A stretch of DNA of 64,000 nt, from assembly GCA_029378245.1 (NCBI GenBank), contig JARKIF010000004.1, positions 1,860,001 to 1,924,000 of the forward strand. The letters run 5' to 3'. The notes beneath the pieces were generated by a model. That model did no database searches. It saw nothing but the letters and a program-made list of their open reading frames with translations, and was not told the origin of the DNA. Positions 22,967 through 34,235 of the stretch are shown one piece after another. A program made the translations under genes and the position numbers. The DNA comes from Roridomyces roridus. Its lineage: Eukaryota > Basidiomycota > Agaricomycetes > Agaricales > Mycenaceae. Within the stretch, counting starts at the first letter, position 1; every line of letters begins with the position of its first letter.

Positions 22967-24857
22967 TCAGTCTTCGATCACCGCATAATTGGACAGCGCC
23001 GTGCTCAACGACCCGTAAATTGTGGAACTCTTGTTCAGAAATACCCCAACAACCGTAGGCGCGTCCTAAAATAATGGCAACAGTTATCAATGGCAGACAC
23101 AGAGCGTTTGAAACTTACCGCATCCGGGGCACCCATGTTCAACCATGTGAGAATGGAGTTCGAATCACTGGCAACGCCCTGCCAAACCAGATCGAAAAGC
23201 TGAACCGAAGAAGCGGTAGCGTTGATGTCCTGCGTTACCGTCTGGTTGAGTAGGTTTTGGGTCGAGTTGATGAGACTGATCTGATTTAGCAGGGATTCTC
23301 TTTCGCTTTGCATGGTTTCGAGCATCAACTGTTCGACTGCCAGGTTTAACATGAGTTGATGCCCACGTCCGAGTAAGGAAGAAAACGAACCGACAAAGGT
23401 GACTGCGAGTCCAAAGACTTCCGTAGCGACAAACAGCCCGTCAGCGATGGCCGCACCAATCTGAGCATTCGTGAACTCGGAGCCGTAGGAAAATGAACGC
23501 AGTCATTGACCAGAATGAACGGAGCGGCCTCAGGGAAGAAGCCGAGAGCTGCCGGCGTCGCTAAGAGAATTCCTCCCGCCGCTGTGCCGAAGGCTTCCAT
23601 CTATAAGTAGGCGTTGAGAGATTTGGGAGTAAACCAAGAAGAATGCGCAACCGAGATGATGAGTGCTTGCATCTCACCCTGGATCTTGGCGATTTGCTTC
23701 GGAAAAGGGCGTCAACAAATGTAAATGTGCGTGAAGTTGTAGAGGCACAATGTTGAGGTTATCAATAGTCGTATTATCCGCACTGGCTCGAGTGCTGGCA
23801 AAGCTTGCGAATTCGGCAGTGAACGCGTCCATGTCGCTGGCCAGGTCTTGGAACAGGGTGGCAAAGTTGTTTGAGCTGTTCTGGAACCCGGTAGTTTGCT
23901 GCCAGAACAGTTAGGCAAGAGGCATACAGTGGAGCTCAGCCCTCAACTCACATCGATGAACGCCTGGATGACCTCCATTTTGGTTGCTAGATCAAGGCTG
24001 TCGTCGTTGACCAGCTGCAGCGCTGCGCTGTCGAACGTAGTCAACTTGAAGGAAAGATAAATATATAACATGGATCCGCTCGGGCCGCGACGGTGCTCGC
24101 TTCGCAGTGTGCCGAATGTGGCTATGCACTGAGTGGCACAAGCTGAGGTGCGAGAACTCAACTCCGGACTCTCGTCTCGGGCTACAAATCGCCATATCCC
24201 CTCCTTGAAAGTCTAATAGTGTGCACCGCAAGTTGTGGAGCGAAAGAGCAGGAAATGAGTGAGTTTGGATGGGTCGCCAACGACCCATTTCCATCAAATC
24301 TTCGACTATTTGTTCTTGTTTCTCGCCCAACCTCACCCCCTGCATCTCACGTGTTACTGAAGAATTGCTCGCTTCGCTCGCAACAATCCACGGACAGTCT
24401 GCATACGTCGCCACTTCACTGGCAAAATTCTTGAATTGTTGCAAAATGCTGTTGAATCTCTGAAACACAGTAAGTCGTGTTCCACTGTGATGAAGAAAAA
24501 GCCTGACATCGCGGAATGTCAACCACGTTGGCTCAAACGTCGCGCTCTGGAGGTGGAGATTGTCGATCTCGAGAAGGCTGCGTCGCGATCTTGGTGAATT
24601 TCTGCAAGATTCCAGCAGCGGCTGCAGCGGCGTTGTTGACATCCTGGGCAAGCATGTCCTGCGCCGCGGGCGTCTGCGTCATTGTCGTCATCGCGACGGA
24701 GAAACTGAGCTGCTGCGCTGGGGTGTGCGGGGGAATTGTTGGGACGGTCATCTGCGCTCGACAGAAGAGCCTTTGGTGACAATAAGCGGGATCATTTGGT
24801 GCAGAAGAAAAGTCGGACGTACGCAAAACACGCCAAGACGACTGGAAGAAACATCAT
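22967..24857 (-). pseudogene. Toxin-like copy A: secreted helical pore-former-like gene, frameshifted
   Basis: Same exon order as intact copy D: a signal-peptide exon starting at 24857, the long first helical exon from 24770, further helical exons, a hydrophobic exon near 23520-23600, the Asn/Thr-rich helical exon at about 23120-23350, and a stop at 22967-22969. Against copies B, C and D it has one extra base at about 24577 (gg where the others have a single g). This shifts the frame in the middle of the helical domain. In addition about 315 bp of unrelated sequence (about 24069-24387) lies inside the intron after the third exon, where copy B has a ~50-nt intron. Splicing around that insert is possible, but the frameshift alone should truncate the protein. 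Confidence 0.75.
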
Positions 24858-24925
24858 GACCGTTACAGAGACACGTTAGCTTGGAAAGATAAGCAAGCCG
24901 CTGAGAACAAGTCAGGCGAAGCTCT

Positions 24926-24933
24926 TTATATAT
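24926..24933 (-). promoter_or_regulatory. TATA box of toxin-like copy A
   Basis: On the minus strand the sequence reads tatataaa about 70 bp upstream of the start codon. All four family members have such a box at nearly the same spacing. Confidence 0.6.
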
Positions 24934-25900
24934 GCCACTGGATTGGGCATCCACCAACAGGCATTAGAAATTTGAGAGGCCCTGGGTCAGGGGTAATTGA
25001 TCATGATTATTGGTAGGCCAATTTGGCACGCAGCATGCTGGCCTGGCGGAGGAAAGTTCCGTCTATTTCCGGAGACCCGAGTCCGAGAAAAGACTGCGAC
25101 GAGTCCGAGCAAAAGGGTCCGTGTGACAGCCTGGACCAAGTTCTATATCCCCAATTGGCAAGTGGACGTGATAGGTTGTCCTTGCTTGTGTGTTTGTCAT
25201 CATACGAAGTGTCTGATTCTGACACCCGCGTCATTTCCCGGTCTTTCCGAATCCAAACCTTATCGACATCCGTGCGTCCTTGCTGCCTCCGAACTCGGTC
25301 CTTTGGTGTTGACCAGCCAGACCCTGCTCTTGTGTTACAATAACGGTGCCGTCTTGTTCGTTGCTGCTTTGTCTCTGTAGACCCTCGACCAACCCTCGAC
25401 GCTGCTCTCGGACCTCCACTCCGTTCAACACGCGCCGAAAAGTAGTACTGGATCCGACACGCCCATTGACACCGACTCTCTCACCACCGACTCGGACGGC
25501 GCCCGGTTCTCTCCTATCGACCCCATCCTGCTGTTTCACGTTGCCAAGGACCTCATCCTTTTATGTACCCCGCTGAGCGTGTGCGCTGGCTACGCAACCA
25601 CTGACACCGAACCAGAGTTACGAGACAACTTGATTCTTCTGGTTCAAGTCCAATCTGGCTCATGCGGTAAACTGTATTTGGATGGCCATTCTTGTGTGTT
25701 TTCTACAATATGAATAGTGCTGTAATCAGGGATCCGACTCAAATTTGAACCCACGACACGGCCTTGGTCTGGGCCTCTCGGTTAAATGCGGTCCCATTTC
25801 ATTTGACCTACAACTAAAAATGCACAACAGGAATAAACTCCGGTTCAATGCGGTCAATGTTCAAGTATGCTGTGGTCAATACACCAGGCTGCTGCCCTCA
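24934..25900. repeat. Duplicated upstream flank (segment A)
   Basis: About 970 bp upstream of copy A that recurs, diverged, upstream of copy B at about 29.9-31.9 kb. Shared blocks include gagacccgagtccgagaaaa / gagacccgcatccgagaaaa and the stretch around gagacaacttgat. No gene is visible. Confidence 0.6.
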
Positions 25901-27068
25901 TCTGGAAACGCTGTTTGCACAGATAGAGACCAGGTGCCGTGATAGATCCGTTGTCTCGGAATAGTGATTGATAGAACTGATGGCTCTCCATAGAGCTATA
26001 TAGACACCAACTCTCTTGATAGTGACCACTGTCTCTGAAAGAGCATTTATGCTACTGGTCTCTATCATAGATGTGGCCGGGGCCTTTTGACTTAGCAAAA
26101 TTCCGGATGCAACGCACTTTGCACGAGTCTCTGAAGAGGTCCGTGCGCGGATCACCGCTCACGCTATATCAATGCCCTTTTCTTCCTTCCTCCATGTCGT
26201 CCTCCCCTCCTCCCCTCCTCGTCGTCCCTTCGGACCCCGCCCCTTCGACGCCCTCAACAACTCAACATCATGCCGACGTCTCCCTTTCTAGTATCCTACA
26301 CCCACCCACCGTGCAGCGCCTCAGCCGGTGTCCCCCCCCTCCGCCCCCTTCGCCTCCGGAGTCCCAGTGCCGCTCAAGACTGAAAAATGCCTTGTATCAT
26401 TGAAGATGCCAACTCAAGGCCTCCAAAGGACACCTCCTCTACTGTCCTCAAGTTTCCCGCTTCCGTTAAGACCCCCGACCCCAAGTATACTCTCAATCTC
26501 AAGGCCCAATCCTCCTCGCCCTCACTCAGTCCTCAAGCTCAAGCCCCGCATCCAGTCTCCTGTTTAACTTTCAAATCGTCCTTGTCTGATCTCTTCGACC
26601 CCTCGACCTCGTTCGTTAGCGGCGTCAAGCACGCGAGCGGCCGCACAAGGCATCAATGCTGGAAGATCATCAAGATGTCGCCGTCGCCGTCGCAACGATC
26701 TCGGGCCTCGCACCCCGCGAGGCAGCCTTCAGCGGCGCGATGCATCATCTTATTAAAATCGTTGGGTGCACTGTACTATGTAGAGCAATTCTATTCTTTT
26801 TCCTATCTGCTATTGGTGCAATTTTCCGAATCTTCCCGACAGCGACAACACTTCCGGGGCTCGCTAGCATACCAACACCGTTTTTGATTAGCGGAGCTCG
26901 GCCTCTATGTAGACCTATATAGCTCTATGGCTCTATGGCCCTACGGCACGATCATCTACCAGTGTCTATCATAGAGCCACCCGGCTCTCATGTAGAGGGT
27001 ACATGCCTATGTGCCTACTGCTCTATGGGACTCTATGTAGATCTATCTAGACAAGTGTGTTTTCCAGA
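25901..27068. mobile_element. Putative non-autonomous DNA transposon with subterminal CTCTATG repeats
   Basis: The unit begins tctggaaa and ends tttccaga, and both ends continue into related atagaga-rich sequence. The right 170 bp holds at least five copies of ctctatg, and the left 150 bp holds the complement catagag plus an inverted pair around atagagaccag. The paralogous segment near 31.95 kb lacks the whole unit: the flanks caccaggc..gctgccc and the later cgctcctgtgctcgctccag sit close together there. The interior has Pro/Ser-rich open frames without recognisable function. The target-site duplication is unclear. Confidence 0.5.
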
Positions 27069-27579
27069 TGCTGCGAAACTGCGGCGTCACATGATTACGG
27101 TGTCCAGCGCACTATATCTATCGCTCCTGTGCTCGCTCCAGCTTTCCTCTCCGTAGCCCTGGAAGCTGTTACCGCTACACAGGCGTACTTCTGTTCCTGC
27201 GCACTGTCTCACATCTGACACCTGAGGTACGAATGGAAGACTCCCAGGTTCAGAAGAAGAAGAAATCAGGAACTTACCCCGGGCTGCCGTGCCAACGGCT
27301 GGCAAGTTCATATGCCTATGTCGGTGGCCTACTGATTTACCTCGCTTCTTCTTTTTGGCGGATCAGCTACTCTATGGTCAGGCGTCGGTTTATGCTCCTC
27401 GGGTTTTATTCACGTTCAACAGATGCGATTTTTGATATCCCGAAACTGGACACGTTAGTCGTAGGAAAATACCTTTTCCCCCCCAGTTTCGTTTGGCTCG
27501 GGTCTTAAGATAGGCTATAAGCGACTAGGACTTCCAGTTGCTCGACTGCTGTTGGAGGCTAGCTAGTAGCGCTTCGAGG

Positions 27580-28060
27580 GATGCTATGTGAGTCATTCTA
27601 TGTTGATGTTCGTGCACATCTCATTTCATCCCGCAGCTACGCCATTGGAGCAACCGAAAACCTCAACCATCTCAAAGAGATTGTTGGATACGCTATGACC
27701 AAGGTACGCGAACAGGACTTTGTATCCTTTTGTCATGGACTGGCCGAGAATGCTGTGGCGCATGAGCAGTGAATTCTTCTTCTTATGCCGATTCCAGCTC
27801 AGCAAGAGCTTTGCGATGATTTCGATGCTCAACTCGTCGAGGCAAGTAACGACCGAGTTGGGGCTCCCAAATTCTCATTGCCATGCTCATTGTCCACAAA
27901 GTAGTTCCACTGAACATGAGTGTAAAGACGTCGAGGATTATATCGAGGTGGGTCGTAATTTTGACTGGGAAGGGTTCCAAATGGCGTGTGGCGCTCCGGG
28001 GAGGATTTATCCCGGAGGCGGAGGAGTGTTCCAAGTAATTCTGTACAATTGTTTGTCCAC
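27580..28060 (+). pseudogene. Fragment of an M1 aminopeptidase gene (C-terminal end)
   Basis: AIGATENLNHLKEIVGYAMT, then VREQDFVSFCHGLAENAVAHE, closely match the C-terminal part of the intact M1 gene at 46904-50588 ([20 protein letters not shown]). The similarity also runs through intron positions (cccgcag before the first block) and reappears at 27.9-28.05 kb in the last two exons, with an internal deletion after gtaaagacgtcgag. Several frame breaks make it non-functional. Because introns are retained, it arose by DNA duplication, not by retroposition. Confidence 0.75.
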
Positions 28061-28214
28061 AGTTCAACAGCAATTGAGGGCCCATTTTGGGAAGGCTGAT
28101 CTGCGTGCGTACTAATCATCGTTGAACCGTTAAACCATATCATATTTCGAATCCAACTGAAACTGAAACTTCATATCCATCGAGGAAAATACCAATTGCC
28201 AACATACATCCCAC

Positions 28215-29783
28215 TCAGTCCTCGATTACCGCATAATTGGACAGCGCCGTGCTCAATGACGCGTAAATCGTGGAACTACGGTTCACAAAGGTCCCGACGA
28301 CTGCAGGCGCGTCCTGAAATAATGGCATCAGGTATCAGTGGCTAGAAACAACATTTGAAGCTTACCACAAGGTCGGCACCCTCGTTCAACCATGTGAGAA
28401 TCGAGCTCGAATCACTCGCAACGCCCTCCCAGACCAGATTGAAAAGAAGAATCGAAGAAGCGGTAGCGTTGATGTCCTGGGTTACCGTCTGGTCGAGTAG
28501 GTTTTGAGTCGAGTTGATAAGACTGATCTGATTTAGCAGGGCTTCTCTTTCGCTTTGCGCCGCGTCGAGCATCGATTGTTCGACTGCCAAGTTGAACCTG
28601 AGCTGATGCCTGACATGTCCGAGTAAGAAAAAAAACGAACCGGCAAAGGTGACTTCGAGTCCAATTTCCGTCGCAGCAATCACCCCCGCAGCGATGGCTG
28701 CGCCAATCTGAGCATTCGTGAACTTGGAGCGGTGGTAACATGAGCGCAGTCACTGACCACAATGAACGGAGCGGCCTCGGGAAAGAAGGCGAGAGCTGCC
28801 GGTGTCGCTAAGACAATTCCCCCCACCGCTATGCCGAGGGCTTCCATCTCCAGAGATTGAGCGATTTGAGAGTAAAACAAGGAGAATGCACACTGACAGA
28901 GAGGCTGAGTGCTCGCATCTCGCCCTGGATCTTGGCGATTTGCTTGGGAAGAGGTCATCAACAAATGGAAATGTGCTTGAAGTTGTAGACGCACAATGTT
29001 GAGGTTATCAATGGTGGTACTATCATTACTGGCTCGAGTGCTGGAAAAGTTTGCGAAATTGCCTGTGAACGTTTGCATGTCCATGCTCAGTTGTCCGAAC
29101 AGGTTGGCAAAGTTGTCCGAGCTGTTCTGGAACCCGGTAGTTTGCTGCAAGAACAGTTAGGCAAGAGGCATACAATGGCGCTCAACTCACATCGATGAAC
29201 GCCTGGATGACCTCCACTCTGGTTGGTAGATCAAGGGTGTCGTCGGTGACCAGCGGCAACGCTGCGCTGTCGAATGCTAGAACAAGATTAGCCAAGGAAC
29301 GATAAATATATGTAATCCACGGACAGTCTGCATACGTCGCCACTTCGCTGGCAAAATTCTTCGATTGTTGCAAAAGGGTGTTGAATCTCTGCAACACAGT
29401 AAGTCGTTTTCACCGTGATGAAGAAAAGCCTGACATCGCGGAATGTCAACCACGTTGGCTCAAACGTCGCGCTCTGAAGGTGGAGATTGTCAATCTCGAG
29501 AAGCTGCGTCGCGATCTTGGTGAAGTTCTGCAAGATTCCAGCAGCGGCTGCAGCGGCGTTGTTGACATCCTGGGCAAGCATGTCCTGCGCCGCGGGCGTC
29601 TGCGCCATCGTCGTCATCGCGACGGAGAAACTGAGCTGCTGCGCTGGGGTGAGCGTGGGGATCGTTGGAACAGTCATCTGCGCTCGGGAGAAGAGCCTGG
29701 GGTTGCTGTGAGTCAAGTCCAGTGTACAAGAAAAGTCGGACATACGCAAATGACGCCAAGGCGACTGGAAGAAGAAGCACCAT
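28215..29783 (-). CDS. Toxin-like copy B: secreted helical pore-former-like protein
   Basis: Predicted secreted protein of about 370 aa in roughly ten exons, stop at 28215-28217. The first exon (29746-29783) encodes a short hydrophobic signal peptide, and the second begins at 29696. The mature part is almost wholly helical, with alanine/glutamine-rich amphipathic segments (LAQDVNNAAAAAAGI). One block of about 30 hydrophobic residues near 28770-28850 (AVGGIVLATPAALAFFP) and a second, glycine/alanine-rich one at about 28640-28710 follow, then another long helical region (SLINSTQNLLDQTVTQD). This order, with helical bundles around one hydrophobic hairpin, is that of alpha-pore-forming toxins of the ClyA/HBL/Xax type. 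That reading is inference from architecture. No frame break was found at the lesions that affect copy A. Confidence 0.7.
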
Positions 29784-29843
29784 GTCTGTAATACGTTAGC
29801 TCGGAGAGACGGGCAAGCTGCTGAAAGTGAGCAAGTAGAAGCT

Positions 29844-29851
29844 CTTTATAT
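29844..29851 (-). promoter_or_regulatory. TATA box of toxin-like copy B
   Basis: Minus-strand tataaag about 65 bp upstream of the start codon, in the same position as in copies A, C and D. Confidence 0.6.
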
Positions 29852-31618
29852 GCCCCACTGGATTGGGCATCTACCGACAGGCATTAGAAATTTGAGCGGC
29901 CCAGTGTCAGGTGTAATCGGGGGCCAATTTGGCACAAGGTACGCTGGCCTGACCGGTACCCGGGGTAGTTCTTTCCTCGTCTTCTGGGCGAAGCTTCATG
30001 AATCGTCTATTAGCGGAGACCCGCATCCGAGAAAAGACTGCGAGCAAAAGGTCCGTGTGGCGGGCCTGGACCAAGTTCTATCCCCAATTGGCAAATGGAC
30101 GTTCTAGTTTGTCCTTGCTTGTTTATTTGTCATCATACCAAGTCAGACTGTCTACCCGTGCGTCTCCCGCTCTGCCCCACCTCTGCCGCTCTTGCACAAT
30201 AACGGTCCCCTCTTGTTCAAAGACACGCCTCTGAAGGGGTATACAGACCCTCGACGCTCCGGAAACGCTCCTCGTCCACTCGGCACTCCGGTGTGCCGAA
30301 AAGTACTAGATCTGCCGGCGCACGCGTACACCTACCAACTCTGTCAACGCCGACGGGGCCCAAGTTTTCTCCTGTGGTGCCCAAGTTTTCTGCTGTGGTG
30401 TCCCAGTCTTCTCCTGTCGGCCCCGCCGTTTTTGGGACCTCATCGACTTTTGTACCCTGCTGAGCATGCTTCAAGTTATCTCCTCCTATGCACGGCTTAT
30501 ATCATCCCCACAACGCCCGACCCGCAGCCTGGGTCCGTGCGGTTCCATTTCTGTGTTCCGCACTCGCTCATGAACAACAACTCCGTGTCACGCCAGTCGA
30601 CGAGCCTTCTGCCCTTTCGGACTCTGGTGGGGACAACGGAAAATCCGCGGTTTGCGTCCGATTTAGCAGCTGCAGATCTTCGGCGGAGGCTCGGGATGGC
30701 TCAACTTGTACTCTACAAACAGAATAGAATTCATCACCCCAGTGATCAAGAAATGTTCAAAAACCAACACACGTTGCTTCTTTCCAATCTTGGAAACTTG
30801 GTTTCGACGAGCTTCTTGGACCTGCGACCTCGTTTTTTGGCTCGCAGCGACAGTTCTAGACTTCCCCACAGCAGAGGTCGGGCAGAGCAGGTGACAGCAA
30901 TCGAACGGCAGCCCCAACTTCTCTTCAATTCGGTCTAGCGATTCAGCCACTTCTCGTCCCTGTTCCTTTCTTTTCTGGTCCCGGATCAAACTCAAGTTAC
31001 CCAACGGTTGGTCACATTGGTCAGAGAGGTTCACTCAAGCCGCCGAACAACCTCGGCTAAGTACATCACAAACCCACGGAATGCGCGAGGAAGACCCTCA
31101 TAAGAAAACTAGGAACAGGAACATACTCTGGGTTACCCGGAACTGCCCAGTGTGCATCCAATGATAATCCAGTGCCGCCAGTCGCGCGTGTTCAAGGACT
31201 CCTATGCCATGGCAAATACATCCCGACCCTGGCCATCTCAAGGGTAGCTGTCCGATATATTTGCGGTATCATTGATGGGTGTTTGGCTCACCTGAGTAGA
31301 TAGCCGACATTTTGGATCTGGGCTCTGACCTTTCAGCGGCCGTCACCACTGGACCTCTGATCACAGCTGGTTCAACTACGCTGACGCTGACATCGGACCA
31401 GAGTTGCGAGACAACTTGATCTCCTGGTTCAAACGTTCAAGTCTAATCTGGCCCGTGATAAATTTGGGCGGCCATTTTTGTGCGTTTTCCACAGACAGAT
31501 GAATAGCGCTGTAATCCGGGATTCGAACCAAATTTAAACATTGAACTCACAACAAGGCCCTGGTCTGGACTCGGTTGAAGGCGTTTTACTTACAACTGAA
31601 AAATGCACTCACAGGAGT
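29852..31618. repeat. Duplicated upstream flank (segment B)
   Basis: Counterpart of the flank of copy A at 24.93-25.90 kb, enlarged by several hundred bases that segment A lacks (about 30.4-31.35 kb). The shared right part includes gagacaacttgat and gtaatc(c/a)gggat near 31.4-31.5 kb. I see no credible gene, although Pro-rich open frames exist at 30.2-30.9 kb. Confidence 0.55.
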
Positions 31619-31620
31619 TA

Positions 31621-31862
31621 CTGTAGTATTACGTTCAATTCGAATGGCACTTTGGCGTGTGACATTGCATACGAATGGAACCTTTCGTAGCCGACGGCCG
31701 GCACGTCCCGAAAAGGAGATTTGATCCGCCGGCAGGCGGCGGCACGTACCGGCACGCCTCGGCGGGGCGAAAATTTTAGTTGTGACCCTGTGACATACGA
31801 AAATTTCCGTATGAAAAATTGCTTGTGACCTGTGACCATACGAATTGAACGAAATACTACAG
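31621..31862. mobile_element. 242-bp MITE with TA target duplication (Tc1/mariner-like)
   Basis: The ends are inverted repeats, ctgtagtattacgttcaatt on the left and its near-perfect complement on the right (22 bp, one mismatch). TA stands directly outside both ends (31619-31620, 31863-31864). The paralogous segment at about 25.83 kb reads caggaataaactcc and has no insert, so the empty site is visible in the same window. No coding capacity. Confidence 0.85.
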
Positions 31863-31864
31863 TA

Positions 31865-32848
31865 AACCTGGTTCAATATACTGGTCAAGACCCAACATCC
31901 AAGTATGCCGTGGTCAATACACCAGGCCGCGCGCGCTGCCCTTCGGAACTTCCGCGTACCACACGCATGTGTCAGACAAGTGTCAGATAAGTATAATGTG
32001 CATTATATTCATCGCTCCTTTGCTCGTTCCAGCTTCTCTCTCCCTCACTGCGTTCCGAGGTGCCGTCGACCAACGTTGGGCGACATGTGTTGACGGGTTG
32101 CGGACCTTAGCCGACCCCTGGAAACCAATGCGCGGACATCAAAAATAGCACAGCATTGCCGACATGTGCCGACTAGTCTGCAGCCGTGTGCCGACTTGGC
32201 GTCCACACCTCGTCCACACACCTCCGCCCCTCTGTGCCCCTCTCGTCCACGCCGGTGCCCGAACTCGACGCACCCACTTCTGACAAGTGTCCTCTCTCGA
32301 CACGGCGACGCTGGCAATGACCCACGCCTTATCGCTGCTATCTCGCCACTTTTCTCACCACTATAGAATCGTCGATATCAAGATTTGGTCTCCCGAAGGG
32401 CGCTGGCGACGAGCATTGGCTCGTGAGTTACTCTCCCATGGCGCAGCCGCTTTTGGCTGCATCGCAGGAGCTTGTTTCGAGTCTGTGATCACTGATGCGC
32501 TATGCAGTTTTATTTCTCTGAGATGCCTTCTGTAGTAAAGAAAAGAAATACTTGCTACTCTTAAATAAATTCTCTGGCCCTTACAAAAATGAGTCGTTCG
32601 AAATCGATCAACACCTGAGCCAGGTCAAGGCTTCAAGCCCAAGTCAAGCCAGTTTGAACTTGTGACGCCGGCCATCAGCGCATCAAGTGTCGCTCCTCCC
32701 CATGTGCTCCGAATGTGTTTCTTAGGCGCAGTCGGTATCTTGACAAGATGTACTGGGATTTTGAACTAGAGCACGAGTTGAACATGTACAACTCCGTTTG
32801 TCGATCAAAATCTGATTGCCGAGTATCTCCAACTTGGCTCTCACCCAT
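31865..32848. other. Intergenic region with the tail of segment B
   Basis: Left part (to about 32.05 kb) still matches the segment-A flank (cgctcctttgctcgttccag). The remainder has proline-rich open frames on both strands without recognisable product. Confidence 0.35.
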
Positions 32849-32953
32849 GTCTTTCGGCGACTTGCTCGATGAGCTCTTCGGACTCCTGGCTGGAATGCTA
32901 ACGAATCCCAGTCCCGCTCTGTACACAATCTCACGCAATATTCGATTTCACTA
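32760..32953 (+). pseudogene. Promoter and first-exon remnant of an F-box gene
   Basis: The stretch from tctgattgccgag to atgtctttcggcgacttgct resembles the 5' flank and start of the F-box gene at 34236 (ctgattgccgag, atgtctttcaacgacttgcc). The frame MSFGDLLDELFGLLAG continues briefly and then loses similarity. It is a short duplicated 5' end. Confidence 0.5.
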
Positions 32954-33111
32954 ACACATTCCACGCTTGTTCCACGGCGTCAATTCCTCTCCTCTCCTTC
33001 AATCCAACCCCAAAATCGTCCACACCTGCTCCCCATTGCTCATATCAAGCGTTTCGAAACTGACCTATGAGAAACAGCTGTCAGCACACCGCATACGTCT
33101 GAGTCTCCCTC

Positions 33112-34170
33112 CTAGTACCTGTGCATCATCAGACCCTGACTGCGTTGACGAGGTAAGTGTGATCTCGGTCCCAACAAGGTTATCAACCAAGCTGAATCCA
33201 ATGAGCCTTCAGCAGTAAATCCACCGTCAAACGCCCACCTAACGGTTCTCTCAGCTGCGGACACGCAAGAAACGTTGAAGCCGAAGCCGGTGTTGCTACT
33301 CGCGATAGCCTGGCCATTTGATCCTTGGGTCAGGAAGAAGAGCGAGCTCGGTGGGACACTGAGCCCAGAGAGGAGCACCGTCCCGTGGTTGACCCCGATG
33401 AGTGTCCACTGTAATAATTGATTCTGAGAGTCTCACATCTTCACCACGGTCGTCGACTCACCTGCTGCTCAGCCGGAATCCCCGCACCACCAAACTCACA
33501 CGTAGAGGTGATCACATTGCCGCTGTTGACCGTAAGACACAAAAACTGGAAATCGACGAGTTGGAAGAAGGTTCCGCTCGGTGGGATTACACAGGTCATG
33601 GCGCAGCGTAGGGAACTGGACCGTGCCTGCGGTCCTTTTATCCTGGGGCCGGTCGCTATATGCGCACTCTCACCGAAATTGGCCATGTCACGTCCCTGGA
33701 CCCAGGTACGTCGAAGTTGAAGTTCGAACAGGTGTGTTCCTGAGATGGCCGCCGCGGTCCACTTGATTTTCACCCACGCGAGGTCCGATGACTTTGGGGT
33801 GCTGTTTTAAATCCACATCTATGCACAGTTCGATACCGAAACATCAAAGATAGCTCACTGCCCTGCCCCTGGGCCCCGAGTCTGCTGATTCAAATCGAAT
33901 CGTATACACAACAAGCGCCGTCTCCTTCGGCTTCGAATCAGCAGAAAACCAATACTTATGTTTCCCGTCGGGCATGAAAAAATCCGTGGTCTTGAACGAG
34001 AGTTTGCCGCGTCTGCCGATAAGCCAACTTCGTTCTGTTGTGTGCACGTCAGTCGGAAAAAGATCTGGCAGGGCGATCGTACCTAATGAAATATGTGAGG
34101 CTGGTGTAGTATCGGTCAAACCAAAATTCGCTGCCAAATGTATCCAGTGTCCACCGCCAAAGCCCAACAT
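33112..34170 (-). CDS. Uncharacterised gene or gene remains, exon structure unresolved
   Basis: Three minus-strand open blocks (33844-34170, 33441-33773, 33112-33378) have protein-like composition. Between the last two there is a clean intron (gtgagtcgac to ttattacag, about 33409-33463). Readable pieces are FMPDGKHKYWFSADSKP, IKWTAAAISGTHLFELQL and FLTQGSNGQAIASSNTG, which look like a beta-rich, possibly secreted protein. I found neither a convincing start nor a way to join the first block to the second. It may be one gene with more introns or two degenerate ones. Confidence 0.3.
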
Positions 34171-34235
34171 AGCGGAGATGTTTGAACTTGATCAAATCCT
34201 GATTGCCGAGAATTTTCAGCTTGGCTCTCACCACC

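Noticed and set aside
30192..30938. 248-aa open frame in segment B
   Set aside because: Low-complexity Pro/Leu/Ser content, no splice support, and the counterpart segment A does not keep the frame.
31500..31530. Pol III B-box-like ggttcgaatcc on the minus strand, hinting at a tRNA or tRNA-derived SINE
   Set aside because: No A box at a suitable distance and no cloverleaf could be folded. The paralogous site at 25.7 kb is poorly conserved, and the repetition is explained by the segmental duplication.
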